Counted from the stretch's first letter, positions 35,022 to 44,020 are shown. The stretch: DNA of 64,000 bases from Burkholderia sp. OK233 (GCF_900230185.1 NZ_OCSR01000002.1:2170001-2234000); one strand, 5' to 3'. The notes: generated by a model not told the origin, from the sequence alone. A program made the numbers and translations.

Positions 35022-35904
35022 TCACACGCGTTCAACGGCGGGTTCGCCGAACAGGCCAACAGGCCGCACCAGCAGGAATAGCATCGCGAGCAGATAGGGA
35101 AACCAGTTTTCGATTCCGCCACCTAGCAGGCTGCCGACATAGACTTCGGCAAGCTTCTCCGACGCGCCAATCAGCAGGCCGCCGACAATCGCTCCACCGA
35201 TCGACGAAAATCCGCCGATGATCAGCACCGGCAGCGCCTTCAGCACCACCAGCGACAGCGAGAACTGCACACCGAGCCGCGCGCCCCACAGGAGCCCCGC
35301 CACGAGGCTGACAAAGCCGGCGAGAGCCCATACGATCGCCCACACGCGCGGTAGCCGTATGCCGATGGCGAGAGCGGCGAGCGGATCGTCCGCGACTGCG
35401 CGCAGCGACAGCCCGAGCCTCGTGCGCTGGGTCAGAATCGACAGGCCGGTCACCAGCACGCCGGCGGTCGCCGCGGCAAAGATGTCGAACTGGCTGATCA
35501 TGACGCCGGCCACGTTCAACGGTTTGTCGTCGATGCCGAGATCCAGGCCGTGTACCTGGGCGCCCCAGAATAATTGCGCCGCGCCTTCAAGAATGAAGCT
35601 CAAGCCGAGCGTCGCCATGAACAGGACAATGGGCGGCCGATTCACCAGCGGCCGCAAAACGAGCCGGCCGATCAGCAGCGCAATCAGCACCAGGGCTGCT
35701 AGCGTGATCGCAAATGCCAGCACGGGGTGCACATGCCGCTCGACGAGGCTCACGTATGTGAGCGCACCGAACAGCACCATCGAACCCTGCGCGAAATTGA
35801 ACACGCCGGACGCTTTGTAGATCAGCACAAAGCCGATCGCGACCATCGAATACATCACGCCCGCCAGCAGTCCGCCGACGAGTACTTCGAGGAAAAATCC
35901 CATG
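35022..35904 (-). CDS. ABC transporter permease, LivH type
   Basis: 293 residues, about eight spans. Signatures are GGLLAGVMYSMVAIGFVLIYKASGVFNFAQG, read over its length, and VLIGGFSSIGGAIVGGLLIG. It is the second channel subunit. The ATG at 35904 is preferred; a TTG at 35912 would add three residues. It lies between the LivG- and LivM-type genes with only a few bases of spacing on each side. Confidence 0.92.
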
Positions 35905-35916
35905 TTGTTCAATCTC

Positions 35917-36711
35917 TCAGTGGCGGGTGCCGAGATAAGCGGCCAGCACGTCCGGGTTGGTGCGCACGTCGGCGGGGGCGCCGTCGGCGATCTTCTTGCC
36001 GTAATCGAGCACCACCACGTGATCCGACAGGTCCATCACCACGCCGATGTCGTGCTCGATCAGCACGACAGTCACGCCGAATTGTGTGTTGGCGTCGAGC
36101 ACATAACCGGCCATTGCACGTTTTTCGTCCGCATTCATGCCGGCCATCGGTTCGTCGAGCAGTAAGAGACGTGGCTCGGCGGCGAGCGCGCGGGCCAGTT
36201 CGACGCGCTTTTGCACGCCGTACGGCAGGGTGCCGACGGTCGTATGCCGGTAGCGCTGCAAGTCGAGCGCCTCGATCACGACTTCGGCATAGCGGCGTTG
36301 CACTCTCTCATCGTGGCGCGCGCGACCAATGCTCAATGTCTGTTCAAGCCACGTGCTGCGCCGATGCAGATTACGGCCGGTGAGCACGTTGTCCAGCACG
36401 CTCATCCGCCGGAACAGCGCAATGTTCTGAAACGTGCGGGCAATGCCGCTGTGCGCCACGTGATACGGATTCATGCGCCGATAGACGTGACCGTCGAAAT
36501 TCACGCTGCCTTGCTGCGGTTGATAGACGCCGTTGATCACGTTGAGTAGCGAGCTTTTTCCCGCGCCGTTCGGGCCGATCAGTGCGCAGATCTCACCCGT
36601 GTGCACAGCGAAGCTGATATCGGTGACCGCTTTCACGCCTTTGAACGACAGCGAGATATGGTCGAGCGAGAGCAAAGCGTTTGAGGATGAAGTCATTGAA
36701 CGTTGAGTCAT
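35917..36711 (-). CDS. ABC transporter ATP-binding protein, LivG type
   Basis: 264 residues: Walker A GPNGAGKSS, Walker B LLLLDEPMAGMNADEK, and LivG-type GIARTFQNIALFRRMSVLDNV. The signature loop reads LPYGVQKRVELAR, in place of the usual LSGGxQ/LPYGxQR, as in other LivG proteins. Second ATPase of the importer. It starts three bases after the AMP-binding gene's stop. Confidence 0.92.
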   Translation of the reverse strand: MTQRSMTSSSNALLSLDHISLSFKGVKAVTDISFAVHTGEICALIGPNGAGKSSLLNVINGVYQPQQGSVNFDGHVYRRMNPYHVAHSGIARTFQNIALFRRMSVLDNVLTGRNLHRRSTWLEQTLSIGRARHDERVQRRYAEVVIEALDLQRYRHTTVGTLPYGVQKRVELARALAAEPRLLLLDEPMAGMNADEKRAMAGYVLDANTQFGVTVVLIEHDIGVVMDLSDHVVVLDYGKKIADGAPADVRTNPDVLAAYLGTRH

Positions 36712-36714
36712 GCG

Positions 36715-37860
36715 TCAATAGGCCGGTTGTTCTGACGCACCGTCTGTTGCATAGCGCTGCGGCGCCACGGCCTGATGTTTATCTTCGACACGCCGCCAGT
36801 CGCCGGTATCGGGCCAGGCGCGCACATCGACGCGTAATGCTTCGAACAGCGCAGCAGTTTTTTCATCGAGCGGCGGCCCGATGACGAGTGCAGCATGCGT
36901 GCGCGAAAAGCCGATCACTTCGCGTAACGGACGGGTGATGAGCCACCAGGTCAGCGCACGAGCAAGTGGGCCGCCCTGTCTGCGCTGCGCACGGCTGATC
37001 AGACGGCGCCGCCATGAGCGTGCACCGGGCAAACGGTCATCGACGAGCCGTGCCACCCGGGCGCATGTTTCGCGAGTGCCTGCTACGAGCGTGGGCGCGA
37101 GTTCGCGGCGATCGTTGTCGCGGGTCGCGAGTGACTCCGGGAAATTCAGGCGAAAGCCGCTCAGTACCCACGGCGCAATGAGGTAACGCGCCTGGGATGC
37201 GGCGGCGAATGCGCGTGCGGCAAACGCTTCGTCGTCTGCGTTCAGTTTCTCGGTGGCGATGAGTTGCTGTGCTTCACGTACCAACGTCGCATGCGGGAAA
37301 CGTTGTTCGACGAGTTGCCCATCGGCGTCGAGGCGCACGAAGGCGAATGCGTCGTCATGGGGGCGAGCAGCGGGGACAAAGGCGCCCTCGTTGTTGAGCG
37401 AAAATGCACGATAGTCGGTCACGGCGGAATGCGGATGCGGCGTCAGATTGCGTGGGTTGGCATCAATCACGCACAATCCTTCATGCGTCACCAGGCGATC
37501 TATCTGGCTGTCGTCTTCGGCGAACACGAAGCGCGGGGCGATGTGCGTGAGCACTGAGCGTAACGCTTCGTCGGTGAGTTGCGGGTCGAGCGGTATCGCG
37601 ACGCCGCCGTTCCATTGTGCGGCTAGCGACAGGAGTAGTGCCTCCTCGCGCGGATGACTGAGGAGCAGCAATGCGTCACCCGCCACAAAGCCATGTTGCG
37701 CGAGACCGGTGGCCAACTGCCCGACTGACTTAGCGACGTCGTGCCACGACAGCGCGTGCCATGCGCCCAGCCGCTTGTGCCGCAATGCGATGGCGTGCGG
37801 CCGGTGCTGCGCCTGATGGCGCAGCCAGTCCGGCAGCGTCGACGGCTGTGCGTTTGTCAT
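36715..37860 (-). CDS. Degenerate AMP-binding (acyl-CoA synthetase-like) protein
   Basis: 381 residues. The N-terminal half resembles adenylate-forming enzymes (LPDWLRHQAQHRPHAIALRHK, WHDVAKSVGQLATGLAQHG, ALLLLSHPREEALLL). The phosphate-binding loop expected as SGTTGxPKG is not recognisable: the corresponding stretch reads VRLDADGQLVEQRFPHATLV. The C-terminal ATP and CoA motifs are also lacking, and the protein is much shorter than the usual 550-650 residues. Full-length AMP-binding enzymes frequently sit beside Liv-type transporters, so this looks like a decayed or repurposed version. It starts two bases after sfnG. Catalytic activity is doubtful. Confidence 0.7.
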   Translation of the reverse strand: MTNAQPSTLPDWLRHQAQHRPHAIALRHKRLGAWHALSWHDVAKSVGQLATGLAQHGFVAGDALLLLSHPREEALLLSLAAQWNGGVAIPLDPQLTDEALRSVLTHIAPRFVFAEDDSQIDRLVTHEGLCVIDANPRNLTPHPHSAVTDYRAFSLNNEGAFVPAARPHDDAFAFVRLDADGQLVEQRFPHATLVREAQQLIATEKLNADDEAFAARAFAAASQARYLIAPWVLSGFRLNFPESLATRDNDRRELAPTLVAGTRETCARVARLVDDRLPGARSWRRRLISRAQRRQGGPLARALTWWLITRPLREVIGFSRTHAALVIGPPLDEKTAALFEALRVDVRAWPDTGDWRRVEDKHQAVAPQRYATDGASEQPAY

Positions 37861-37862
37861 GA

Positions 37863-38966
37863 TCAGGCGGCTTTGGCCTGCTGCTTGAGTTCGAGTTCGC
37901 GCACCAACGGTAAGACCCGCTTGCCGAAATACTCCACTTCTTCGATGAAGTGGAGAAAGCCGGTCAACACGAGATCCACGCCGATTGATTTCAATTCGAC
38001 AATGCGTTCGGCGATCTGCTGCGGCGTACCGATGAGATTGGTGCGGAAACCGTCGTTGTATTGCACGAGGTCTTCGAAACTCGACTTGGCCCAATTTCCT
38101 TCGCCTTCCGGCGAAGCCTTGCCTGCTTGTTTGACGGCGTCGCCGAAGGCATGCACGGCTTCGACGTGCGCATGTTTGATGATGTCGGCGAGTACGGCCT
38201 TGGCTTCTTCTTCGGTATCGCGGGCGATCACGAAGGCATTCACGCCGATGCGCACCTTGTGATTGTTCTTTGCTGCCTTGGTCTGAATATCGTCGATCTG
38301 TGCTTTCAGGTTCTCCGGCGTGTTGCCGTTGGTGAAATACCAGTCGGAGACGCTGGCCGCGTTGTCGCGTGCGGCGCGTGAACTACCGCCCTGGAAGATC
38401 TCCGGATGCGGTTTTTGCACGGGCTTGGGACTCAGCGTGTAATCGTTGAAGCGGTAGAAGTCGCCCTTGAAGGTGAAGTTGTCTTGTGTCCAGATGCCTT
38501 TGAGCGCCTGAATGAATTCGTTCGAGCGGCGATAGCGTTCGTCGTGCTCGAGCCACGGTTCGCCGAGTGCGGTGAATTCACCTTTGAACCAGCCGCTCAC
38601 CACGTTGATCCCAATGCGGCCATTGGAAATATGGTCGATGGTGGCAATCTGTTTGGCGACAACGGCGGGGTGCCACGGACCTGGCAGAATCGCCGCCAGC
38701 ACCTTGAGTTTGGTTGTGGCGTGCAACAGGGCCTGACTGAACGAAACCGATTCATGCTGATATTCCGCACCATATCCGGCCGTGAAGCGGATCTGGCTCA
38801 GTGCGTATTCGAAACCCGCCTTCTCCGCGGTTAGTGCTAGCTTCTGGTTGTACTCGAGACTCCAGTCCGTGCGCTGCTCGATCGTGCTGACGACCAAACC
38901 GCCGCTGACGTTAGGTACCCAGTAGGCGAACTTGACGGCGTCGTCGTGAGAAGGGTTCTGGCTCAT
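37863..38966 (-). CDS. sfnG: Dimethylsulfone monooxygenase SfnG
   Basis: 367 residues, a flavin-dependent two-component monooxygenase of the luciferase-like family. The N-terminal KFAYWVPNVSGGLVVSTIEQRTDW and later GRIGINVVSGWFKGEF and EIFQGGSSRAARDNAA fit SfnG/SsuD. SfnG converts dimethylsulfone to methanesulfinate, using FMNH2 from a reductase such as MsuE encoded just upstream. The ATG at 38966 has AGGAA upstream; the 27 codons before it are not conserved-looking. Confidence 0.93.
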   Translation of the reverse strand: MSQNPSHDDAVKFAYWVPNVSGGLVVSTIEQRTDWSLEYNQKLALTAEKAGFEYALSQIRFTAGYGAEYQHESVSFSQALLHATTKLKVLAAILPGPWHPAVVAKQIATIDHISNGRIGINVVSGWFKGEFTALGEPWLEHDERYRRSNEFIQALKGIWTQDNFTFKGDFYRFNDYTLSPKPVQKPHPEIFQGGSSRAARDNAASVSDWYFTNGNTPENLKAQIDDIQTKAAKNNHKVRIGVNAFVIARDTEEEAKAVLADIIKHAHVEAVHAFGDAVKQAGKASPEGEGNWAKSSFEDLVQYNDGFRTNLIGTPQQIAERIVELKSIGVDLVLTGFLHFIEEVEYFGKRVLPLVRELELKQQAKAA

Positions 38967-38994
38967 GATGTTCCTGATGATTGGATAAAGGGGT

Positions 38995-39576
38995 CTATGC
39001 AGCCAGCGTTGCGGCTTGCGGGGAAGAGGCAGGTAAGCGTCCGGCATGCAGCCATGGGAGCGCGCGTGTCACCGCCAGTGCAACGCGGTCTTCCAGTGCC
39101 GGGTTAGAGATCGCGTAGCCGTTGAAATCCGCTTCAGACGCATACACGCCGATCGGTAGCGTGCGAGCCTGGAAGAAACTGAACAGCGGACGAAATTGAT
39201 GATCGATGACGAGCGCGTGACGATCGCTGCCGCCCGTTGCGGCGAGCAGAACCGGCACGTCGACCAGCGCCTCGTGATGCACGAGGTCGAACAGATGCTT
39301 GAAGAGTCCCGTGTACGACCCGCGATAAACCGGGCTCGCAACGATCAGCAGGTCCGCCGATTCAATCGCTTCGATGTGAGCCTCCACGTCAGCAGGGACT
39401 TGCGATCGATGAACCGCGCCGGCGAGACGTGAAGCGATCTGCCCCAGTTCGACGAGATGCGTGTCGATCGGCAGCGCGTCGCCGAGCGCGGCAAGCAAAC
39501 GTTCCACCACCACGAGGGTGCGCGACGGCCGTTGCAATCCACCGGAGACGGCGACCACTTTCAATCTCTTGCTCAT
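38995..39576 (-). CDS. msuE: NAD(P)H-dependent FMN reductase MsuE
   Basis: 193 residues with a flavodoxin-like fold: VVAVSGGLQRPSRTLVVVERLL (FMN phosphate loop), ADLLIVASPVYRGSYTGLFKHLFDL, and VLLAATGGSDRHALVIDHQ. MsuE/SsuE enzymes supply FMNH2 to sulfonate and sulfone monooxygenases. AAGGA lies upstream of the ATG. It is the first gene after a sigma-54 promoter candidate (39629-39643) and precedes sfnG by 28 bases. Confidence 0.92.
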   Translation of the reverse strand: MSKRLKVVAVSGGLQRPSRTLVVVERLLAALGDALPIDTHLVELGQIASRLAGAVHRSQVPADVEAHIEAIESADLLIVASPVYRGSYTGLFKHLFDLVHHEALVDVPVLLAATGGSDRHALVIDHQFRPLFSFFQARTLPIGVYASEADFNGYAISNPALEDRVALAVTRALPWLHAGRLPASSPQAATLAA

Positions 39577-39628
39577 TCGAACGATCCTTTCAGGCGAAAG
39601 CGAATTAATCGGGAGTGCCGCTTATTTA

Positions 39629-39643
39629 GCGAATACCGTGCCA
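39629..39643 (-). promoter_or_regulatory. Sigma-54 promoter candidate for msuE-sfnG-transporter operon
   Basis: Read on the minus strand the site is TGGCACGGTATTCGC. It matches the -24/-12 consensus TGGCAC-N5-TTGC with one difference, and the GG and GC have the correct ten-base spacing. The predicted transcript start is about 40 bases before the msuE ATG. SfnR, a sigma-54 activator, is encoded divergently 1.8 kb away. Confidence 0.75.
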
Positions 39644-39814
39644 TCCAGCTTTGCGTGAGCAAGACGCGTTGATGACGAATGCGCGGGCCAACGTCGATCG
39701 TGCGCCAAGTCAAATGGCATAACCGTTTGCGGTTCTCGCTCCCGCGCATATCGCAGTGGAATGGAACCATTGCAGGCTGACGTATGAAGCTGGCGAAGCA
39801 GGATGGCCTCGGTG

Positions 39815-39957
39815 TTGCTGCTGGAGAAGCAGTGCCGGGTGTCGGCGACGGACGCGTGGGCTTTCAGTATTCCAACAGGCCTGCTGCCTGGGAGGCAGTG
39901 AGTGAGGGTGGTGCTGGTGCAGAGGCAGCATCCATACCGATGCTGCTGCGTAAGCAG
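39815..39957. promoter_or_regulatory. Three candidate SfnR enhancer sites (NTGCT-N8-RGCAG)
   Basis: Inverted repeats of one 18-bp design lie at 39815-39832, 39881-39898 and 39940-39957, with centres about 66 and 59 bases apart. An overlapping 8-bp stem GCAGCATC/GATGCTGC spans 39925-39946. They lie about 200-330 bases upstream of the sigma-54 promoter for msuE and also upstream of the divergent monooxygenase-sfnR pair. Two further copies precede the gene at 42580-43824. Enhancer function is inferred from position. Confidence 0.55.
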
Positions 39958-40116
39958 CAATCCGACTTTGGATACCACAACAAAATGCATCGGAAGTCGC
40001 GGTAGATGTTCAGAATACGCTTCTGAGGAAGCAATCCTGATCGATGCCGTTCAACGCCCGTCAACCGACAGATGACGGTCCACGCCCGCACGTAGCGGAG
40101 TGAGTGTCTTGCCTAT

Positions 40117-41346
40117 ATGAATTCGACCTACGTACTGCCGGACGCGCCGGCTTCTCTGTTACCGAGCGCGGAGACAGCATCGGCCACTGAAACGCCTCTG
40201 CAGATCGCGCAGCGGCTTGCGACCACATTCGCGCTAACCGCAGCCGAACGCGACGCGCGAGGCGGAACGCCGAAAGCGGAGCGGGATGCATTGCGCGCCA
40301 GCGGCCTGCTTGCGATGAGCATTCCTGCGGCGCAAGGTGGTCTCGGGGCGAACTGGCGGCAGACGCTGGATGTAGTGCGCACGCTTGGCCGGGCCGACAG
40401 TTCGCTCGGCCATGTATTGGGCTTCCATCATCTGATGCTGGCGACGGTGCGGCTGTTCGGTTCGTCGGCGCAATGGCGCGCCTGGTTCGAGCAGACTGCC
40501 CGTCGCCAATGGTTCTGGGGCAATGCGTTAAACCCGCTCGATGAACGGGCCGTGAGCCACTCGCACGCGGATTGGCGGGAGTTTAGCGGGCAGAAGAGCT
40601 TCTGTTCCGGCGCGCTTGATTCCGAAATGCTGATCGCGTCCGCACGAGATGCCGATACGGGGACGTTGCTAATCGCGGCAGTCCCCACCGGGCGCACGGG
40701 CATCTCTGTCGCGGAGGATTGGAACAACTTCGGTCAGCGCCAAACGGACAGCGGCACGGTGACGCTGGAAAAGGTGCGGGTGGAGAACCACGAGATTCTG
40801 ACCGACCCGGGGCCGCTGTCGACGCCTTTTGCGTGCCTACGACCGTTGCTCGCTCAACTGATCCTGACGAATGTCTATCTCAGCATCGGCGAAGGCGCGT
40901 TCAACGACGCCCGTCATTACACGCTTCATGAAGCGCGTCCGTGGCATACGTCAGGCGTGCAAACTACCGCGGCGGATCCTTATATCCTCGGTCAGTACGG
41001 CGAGTTCTGGGCGGGCCTCGAGGCGGCGCGGCTGCTGACCGATCGCGCGGCCGATCGTTTCGACGCAGCCTGGATTCGAGCGGATTCGCTGACCGACGCC
41101 GAGCGCGGCGAGGTGGCATTGGCGGTTGCAACGGCGAAAGTTGCCGCCACAGAAATTGGGCTCACCATCTGTACCCGTATGTTCGACGTGGCGGGCGCGC
41201 GTGCGACGCATGGCGCGCTGAGGCTGGACCGTCACTGGCGAAATTTGCGCACGCATACGCTTCACGATCCGCTTGCCTATAAGCTTCGAGAAATCGGCGA
41301 ATGGGCCCTGACGCAACGATATCCGACGCCGAGCTTCTACTCATGA
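40117..41346 (+). CDS. Acyl-CoA-dehydrogenase-fold flavin monooxygenase (DszC/SfnB-like)
   Basis: 409 residues with the acyl-CoA dehydrogenase fold. Motifs: SIPAAQGGLGANW, LGRADSSLGHVLGFHH, WFWGNALNPLD, the C-terminal FDVAGARATHGALRLDRHWRNLRTHTLHDP. The last stretch is typical of the DszC-type flavin monooxygenase branch rather than true acyl-CoA dehydrogenases, which need a catalytic Glu. In this context it probably oxidises an organosulfur compound using reduced flavin. It overlaps sfnR by four bases (ATGA). The ribosome site is weak. Confidence 0.85.
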   Translation: MNSTYVLPDAPASLLPSAETASATETPLQIAQRLATTFALTAAERDARGGTPKAERDALRASGLLAMSIPAAQGGLGANWRQTLDVVRTLGRADSSLGHVLGFHHLMLATVRLFGSSAQWRAWFEQTARRQWFWGNALNPLDERAVSHSHADWREFSGQKSFCSGALDSEMLIASARDADTGTLLIAAVPTGRTGISVAEDWNNFGQRQTDSGTVTLEKVRVENHEILTDPGPLSTPFACLRPLLAQLILTNVYLSIGEGAFNDARHYTLHEARPWHTSGVQTTAADPYILGQYGEFWAGLEAARLLTDRAADRFDAAWIRADSLTDAERGEVALAVATAKVAATEIGLTICTRMFDVAGARATHGALRLDRHWRNLRTHTLHDPLAYKLREIGEWALTQRYPTPSFYS

Positions 41347-42458
41347 ACTATTCACTCAATCACGTGTTACCAGACCGGTCAGCCATCGCGCGAACGGAAG
41401 TGCCGCCTTTGTTGACGATGCCCGACAAGCGCACGCTGACCACCTCGATTCGCGCGACCGCACAGGTCTTCTCGGACCCGCAATCGCTGGCGTTGCTCGA
41501 ACGTATTCGCATGGTCGCGCCGAGCGACGCTAACGTGCTCGTGATCGGTGAGACAGGGACGGGTAAGGAACTGGTCGCGCGTCATGTGCATAACCTGAGT
41601 GCTCGCAAGGACGGTCCGTTTGTGGCGGTCAATTGCGGGGCGTTCTCCGAGTCGCTGGTGGAGAGCGAGCTGTTCGGCCACGAGAAAGGCGCGTTCACCG
41701 GTGCGTTCTGCGCCAAACCCGGCTGGTTCGAAGCGGCGAATGGCGGGACGCTGTTTCTGGACGAGATCGGCGATCTGCCTCTATCGATGCAGGTCAAGCT
41801 GCTGCGCGTATTGCAGGAACGTGAGATCGTGCGGCTCGGCTCGCGCCGGAGCATTCCCATCGACGTGCGGGTGCTGGCGGCCACCAATGTGCACCTGCAG
41901 GACGCGGTGGCGGCGGGTCATTTCCGCGAGGACCTGTTTTATCGCCTGAATGTTGTGCATCTGGCTGTGCCGACACTGCGCGATCGGCCCGGCGATATAT
42001 TGCCGCTGGCCCGCTACTTCATTGAAGAGTACCGGAATCGGTTGGGCTACGGTCCCGTCGACATCGAGCCGCGCGCGGAGCGAAAGCTGCTCGGCCATAG
42101 TTGGCCCGGCAATATTCGCGAGCTTGAGAACGTCATCCATTACGCGTTGCTGGTGTGCCGCAGCAATTCGCTGGGCGAGGGCGATTTGCAGATGTCGTCG
42201 TTCGGGATTCACGCCGCGCGCCGAGCGGCCGCTGAACCTGTTGCGTCTACACCGTTGGAAGGGTTGGAGGGGGCGTTGCGCCATCTTTTCGATCACGCGG
42301 AAGGTAACCTGTTCGAACAGATCGAAGACACAGTGATGCGCGTGGCGTTCGACTTCTGCTACCGGAATCAGATTCAGGCGGCGAGGCTGCTGGGCATAAG
42401 TCGGAACGTGTTGCGGGCGCGCTTGATTCGGGCGAAGCAGATTTCCGCGCAGAAGTAG
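41343..42458 (+). CDS. sfnR: Sigma-54-dependent activator SfnR
   Basis: 371 residues. A short N-terminus without receiver or ligand domain is followed by a complete AAA+ domain: Walker A GETGTGKE (about 69-76), the sigma-54 contact loop GAFTGA, Walker B GGTLFLDEIGDLP, and arginine fingers in FREDLFYRL. A C-terminal Fis-type helix-turn-helix reads NQIQAARLLGISRNVLRARL. The absence of a sensory domain matches SfnR of Pseudomonas, which activates sulfone genes when its own transcription rises under sulfate limitation. Overlap with the preceding gene suggests coupled translation. Confidence 0.92.
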   Translation: MNYSLNHVLPDRSAIARTEVPPLLTMPDKRTLTTSIRATAQVFSDPQSLALLERIRMVAPSDANVLVIGETGTGKELVARHVHNLSARKDGPFVAVNCGAFSESLVESELFGHEKGAFTGAFCAKPGWFEAANGGTLFLDEIGDLPLSMQVKLLRVLQEREIVRLGSRRSIPIDVRVLAATNVHLQDAVAAGHFREDLFYRLNVVHLAVPTLRDRPGDILPLARYFIEEYRNRLGYGPVDIEPRAERKLLGHSWPGNIRELENVIHYALLVCRSNSLGEGDLQMSSFGIHAARRAAAEPVASTPLEGLEGALRHLFDHAEGNLFEQIEDTVMRVAFDFCYRNQIQAARLLGISRNVLRARLIRAKQISAQK

Positions 42459-42515
42459 GCTCACGTGTGTGATGGCGGATGCAGTACTGCCTTTTGCGTG
42501 CCTTTAGAAGTCGAA

Positions 42516-42541
42516 GCGGACCGGCCGCGAGACCGGTCCGC
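42516..42541. terminator. Hairpin between convergent sfnR and monooxygenase genes
   Basis: A 9-bp GC-rich stem (GCGGACCGG / CCGGTCCGC) with an eight-base loop. It lies 58 bases after the sfnR stop and 39 bases beyond the end of the opposing gene, so it could serve both. No clear T-run is present, which lowers confidence. Confidence 0.55.
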
Positions 42542-42579
42542 ATGTTGTTGCGTATCGCCGCTTTCGCGGCGGTAGCGGA

Positions 42580-43824
42580 CTATGCCGCGGTTCTGCTGTT
42601 GCCGATCTGCCAGACGAAGGGCGGCTCTTTGCCGTTGATTTCCCAGTCCCCCACGATCCGCTCCTTGTAGATCAGCGGGTTGTGTGACGCCGCGGTGCGC
42701 GTGTTTCGCCAGTGACGGTCCAATAGTTTGTTTTCGCTGGTGCCCGAAGCACCGAGTGCATTGAACAGGTCGGTGGTCGCCTGCAAAATCAAACTGGCCA
42801 CGGCGACCTGCGCTTTTGCCGATTCGATTTCGGCCGCCACGTTCGCCGCATGTTCAGCATCTCGGTCCGCGCCGAAGCGCGTTTCGTACGCTCTTTGTGA
42901 TGGCTCCGCGGCTCGCACAGCCGCGGCCTCCGCCGCATACACGCGTGCCGCTATCTGCCCCACCACCTGCTGCACCTGGGCATCTTCGCTGACGCGTGGC
43001 GCGTTGCCGTGGCTGTAAACCCGGGTGCGTTTGCGTACTTCATGCGAGATGTCACGCAAGGCGGCGCGTCCCGTCCCAGCAATGACGGCGATCAGCACGA
43101 GTTGATAGAACGCTGTCTGGTATTTGAAGCGTGTGGAGAAGTCGATGATGTTCTCTTCTTCGACCACGGCGTTTTCGAATACGGACGTCCCGCTTCCGGT
43201 GGTGCGTTGGCCGAAGCCATCCCAGTCGTCGCTTTGTTTGACGCCTGACTGGTGCGTGCTCACTGCGGCGATGACGTCGGCGCCGTTGTCGTCGCGCTGC
43301 GCGTAGACGTCAATCCAGTCCGCAAAAATGCTGCCCGTGCTGTAGTACTTCGTTCCGTTGACGACCCACTGGTTGCCGCGGCGCGAGACACGCGTGATCA
43401 CGTCGCCGATCTTGACCGCGCCGACTTCGGTCCACGCATTGCCGACGATTTCCCCCGCCACGAAGCGTTGCAGCCATGTTTCCTGTGCAGCCCCGGGTGC
43501 TGCGTTGATTCTGTCTTCGACGAAGGCGAAATGGCCGCGCAACGCTTGCGGCAAACTCGAGTCGGCCTCGGCCAGTTCGATCAGGAGTTGCACGAGTTGC
43601 GGAAGTGAAGCGCCGGCGCCGCCGTATTCGCGCGGCACTCTGACGGCGCCGAACCCCGCTTCCTTCAACCAGACAATCTGCTCGTACGGCAGCGCACGAG
43701 TGCGTTCGCGTTCGAGCGCGCCTTCCGCGATCCGGTTGAAGATCGGCCTGAACCTGGCAGCCAACTGTTCATAATCTGTGCCGTACGAAAGCGGGTGTTT
43801 TTCACGCTGGTTTTGTGATGTCAT
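42580..43824 (-). CDS. Acyl-CoA-dehydrogenase-fold flavin monooxygenase (second copy)
   Basis: 414 residues, another DszC/SfnB-like flavoprotein: GFGAVRVPREYGGAGASLPQL, AEADSSLPQALRGHFAFVE, VNGTKYYSTGS, SDDWDGFGQRTTGSGTSVFENA, and ALGASGTSENKLLDRHWRNTRTAASHNPLIYK. It likely cleaves or oxidises an organosulfur substrate with FMNH2. It is preceded by its own sigma-54 promoter candidate (43894-43908) and two NTGCT-N8-RGCAG repeats, placing it in the SfnR regulon as a separate transcript. Confidence 0.87.
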   Translation of the reverse strand: MTSQNQREKHPLSYGTDYEQLAARFRPIFNRIAEGALERERTRALPYEQIVWLKEAGFGAVRVPREYGGAGASLPQLVQLLIELAEADSSLPQALRGHFAFVEDRINAAPGAAQETWLQRFVAGEIVGNAWTEVGAVKIGDVITRVSRRGNQWVVNGTKYYSTGSIFADWIDVYAQRDDNGADVIAAVSTHQSGVKQSDDWDGFGQRTTGSGTSVFENAVVEEENIIDFSTRFKYQTAFYQLVLIAVIAGTGRAALRDISHEVRKRTRVYSHGNAPRVSEDAQVQQVVGQIAARVYAAEAAAVRAAEPSQRAYETRFGADRDAEHAANVAAEIESAKAQVAVASLILQATTDLFNALGASGTSENKLLDRHWRNTRTAASHNPLIYKERIVGDWEINGKEPPFVWQIGNSRTAA

Positions 43825-43893
43825 GCGCCTGCTCTTAAGTCGATAGGTGGTGTAAGGCAGAGCGATTGGGCTCTTGACCGTATGGACTACAAA

Positions 43894-43908
43894 GCACGAG
43901 CTATGCCA
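43894..43908 (-). promoter_or_regulatory. Sigma-54 promoter candidate for the gene at 42580-43824
   Basis: Read on the minus strand: TGGCATAGCTCGTGC. GG and GC are spaced as in TGGCAC-N5-TTGC, with two differences from consensus. The predicted start point is about 58 bases before the ATG. A 9-bp hairpin (43910-43930) abuts it upstream. Confidence 0.6.
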
Positions 43909-43961
43909 TCGAGGCGGGCGTCCTGCCTCGCCGCTCGATAGGCGATACCGGGGTTTAAAGC

Positions 43962-44008
43962 TGCTGGATTGCGAGCAGTGTGCTGATGGACTGCTTGTCT
44001 GACAGCAG
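43962..44008. promoter_or_regulatory. Two candidate SfnR enhancer sites (CTGCT-N8-AGCAG)
   Basis: Perfect five-base arms with an eight-base spacer occur at 43962-43979 and 43991-44008. They centre near -88 and -117 relative to the predicted start, a normal distance for sigma-54 enhancers. They share the design of the three sites at 39815-39957. Confidence 0.6.
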
Positions 44009-44020
44009 CTTCAGGTCGAT

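Noticed and set aside
39960..40116. Sigma-54 promoter for the divergent monooxygenase-sfnR pair
   Set aside because: No GG-N10-GC site with acceptable flanking bases was found by eye; these genes may use another promoter type.
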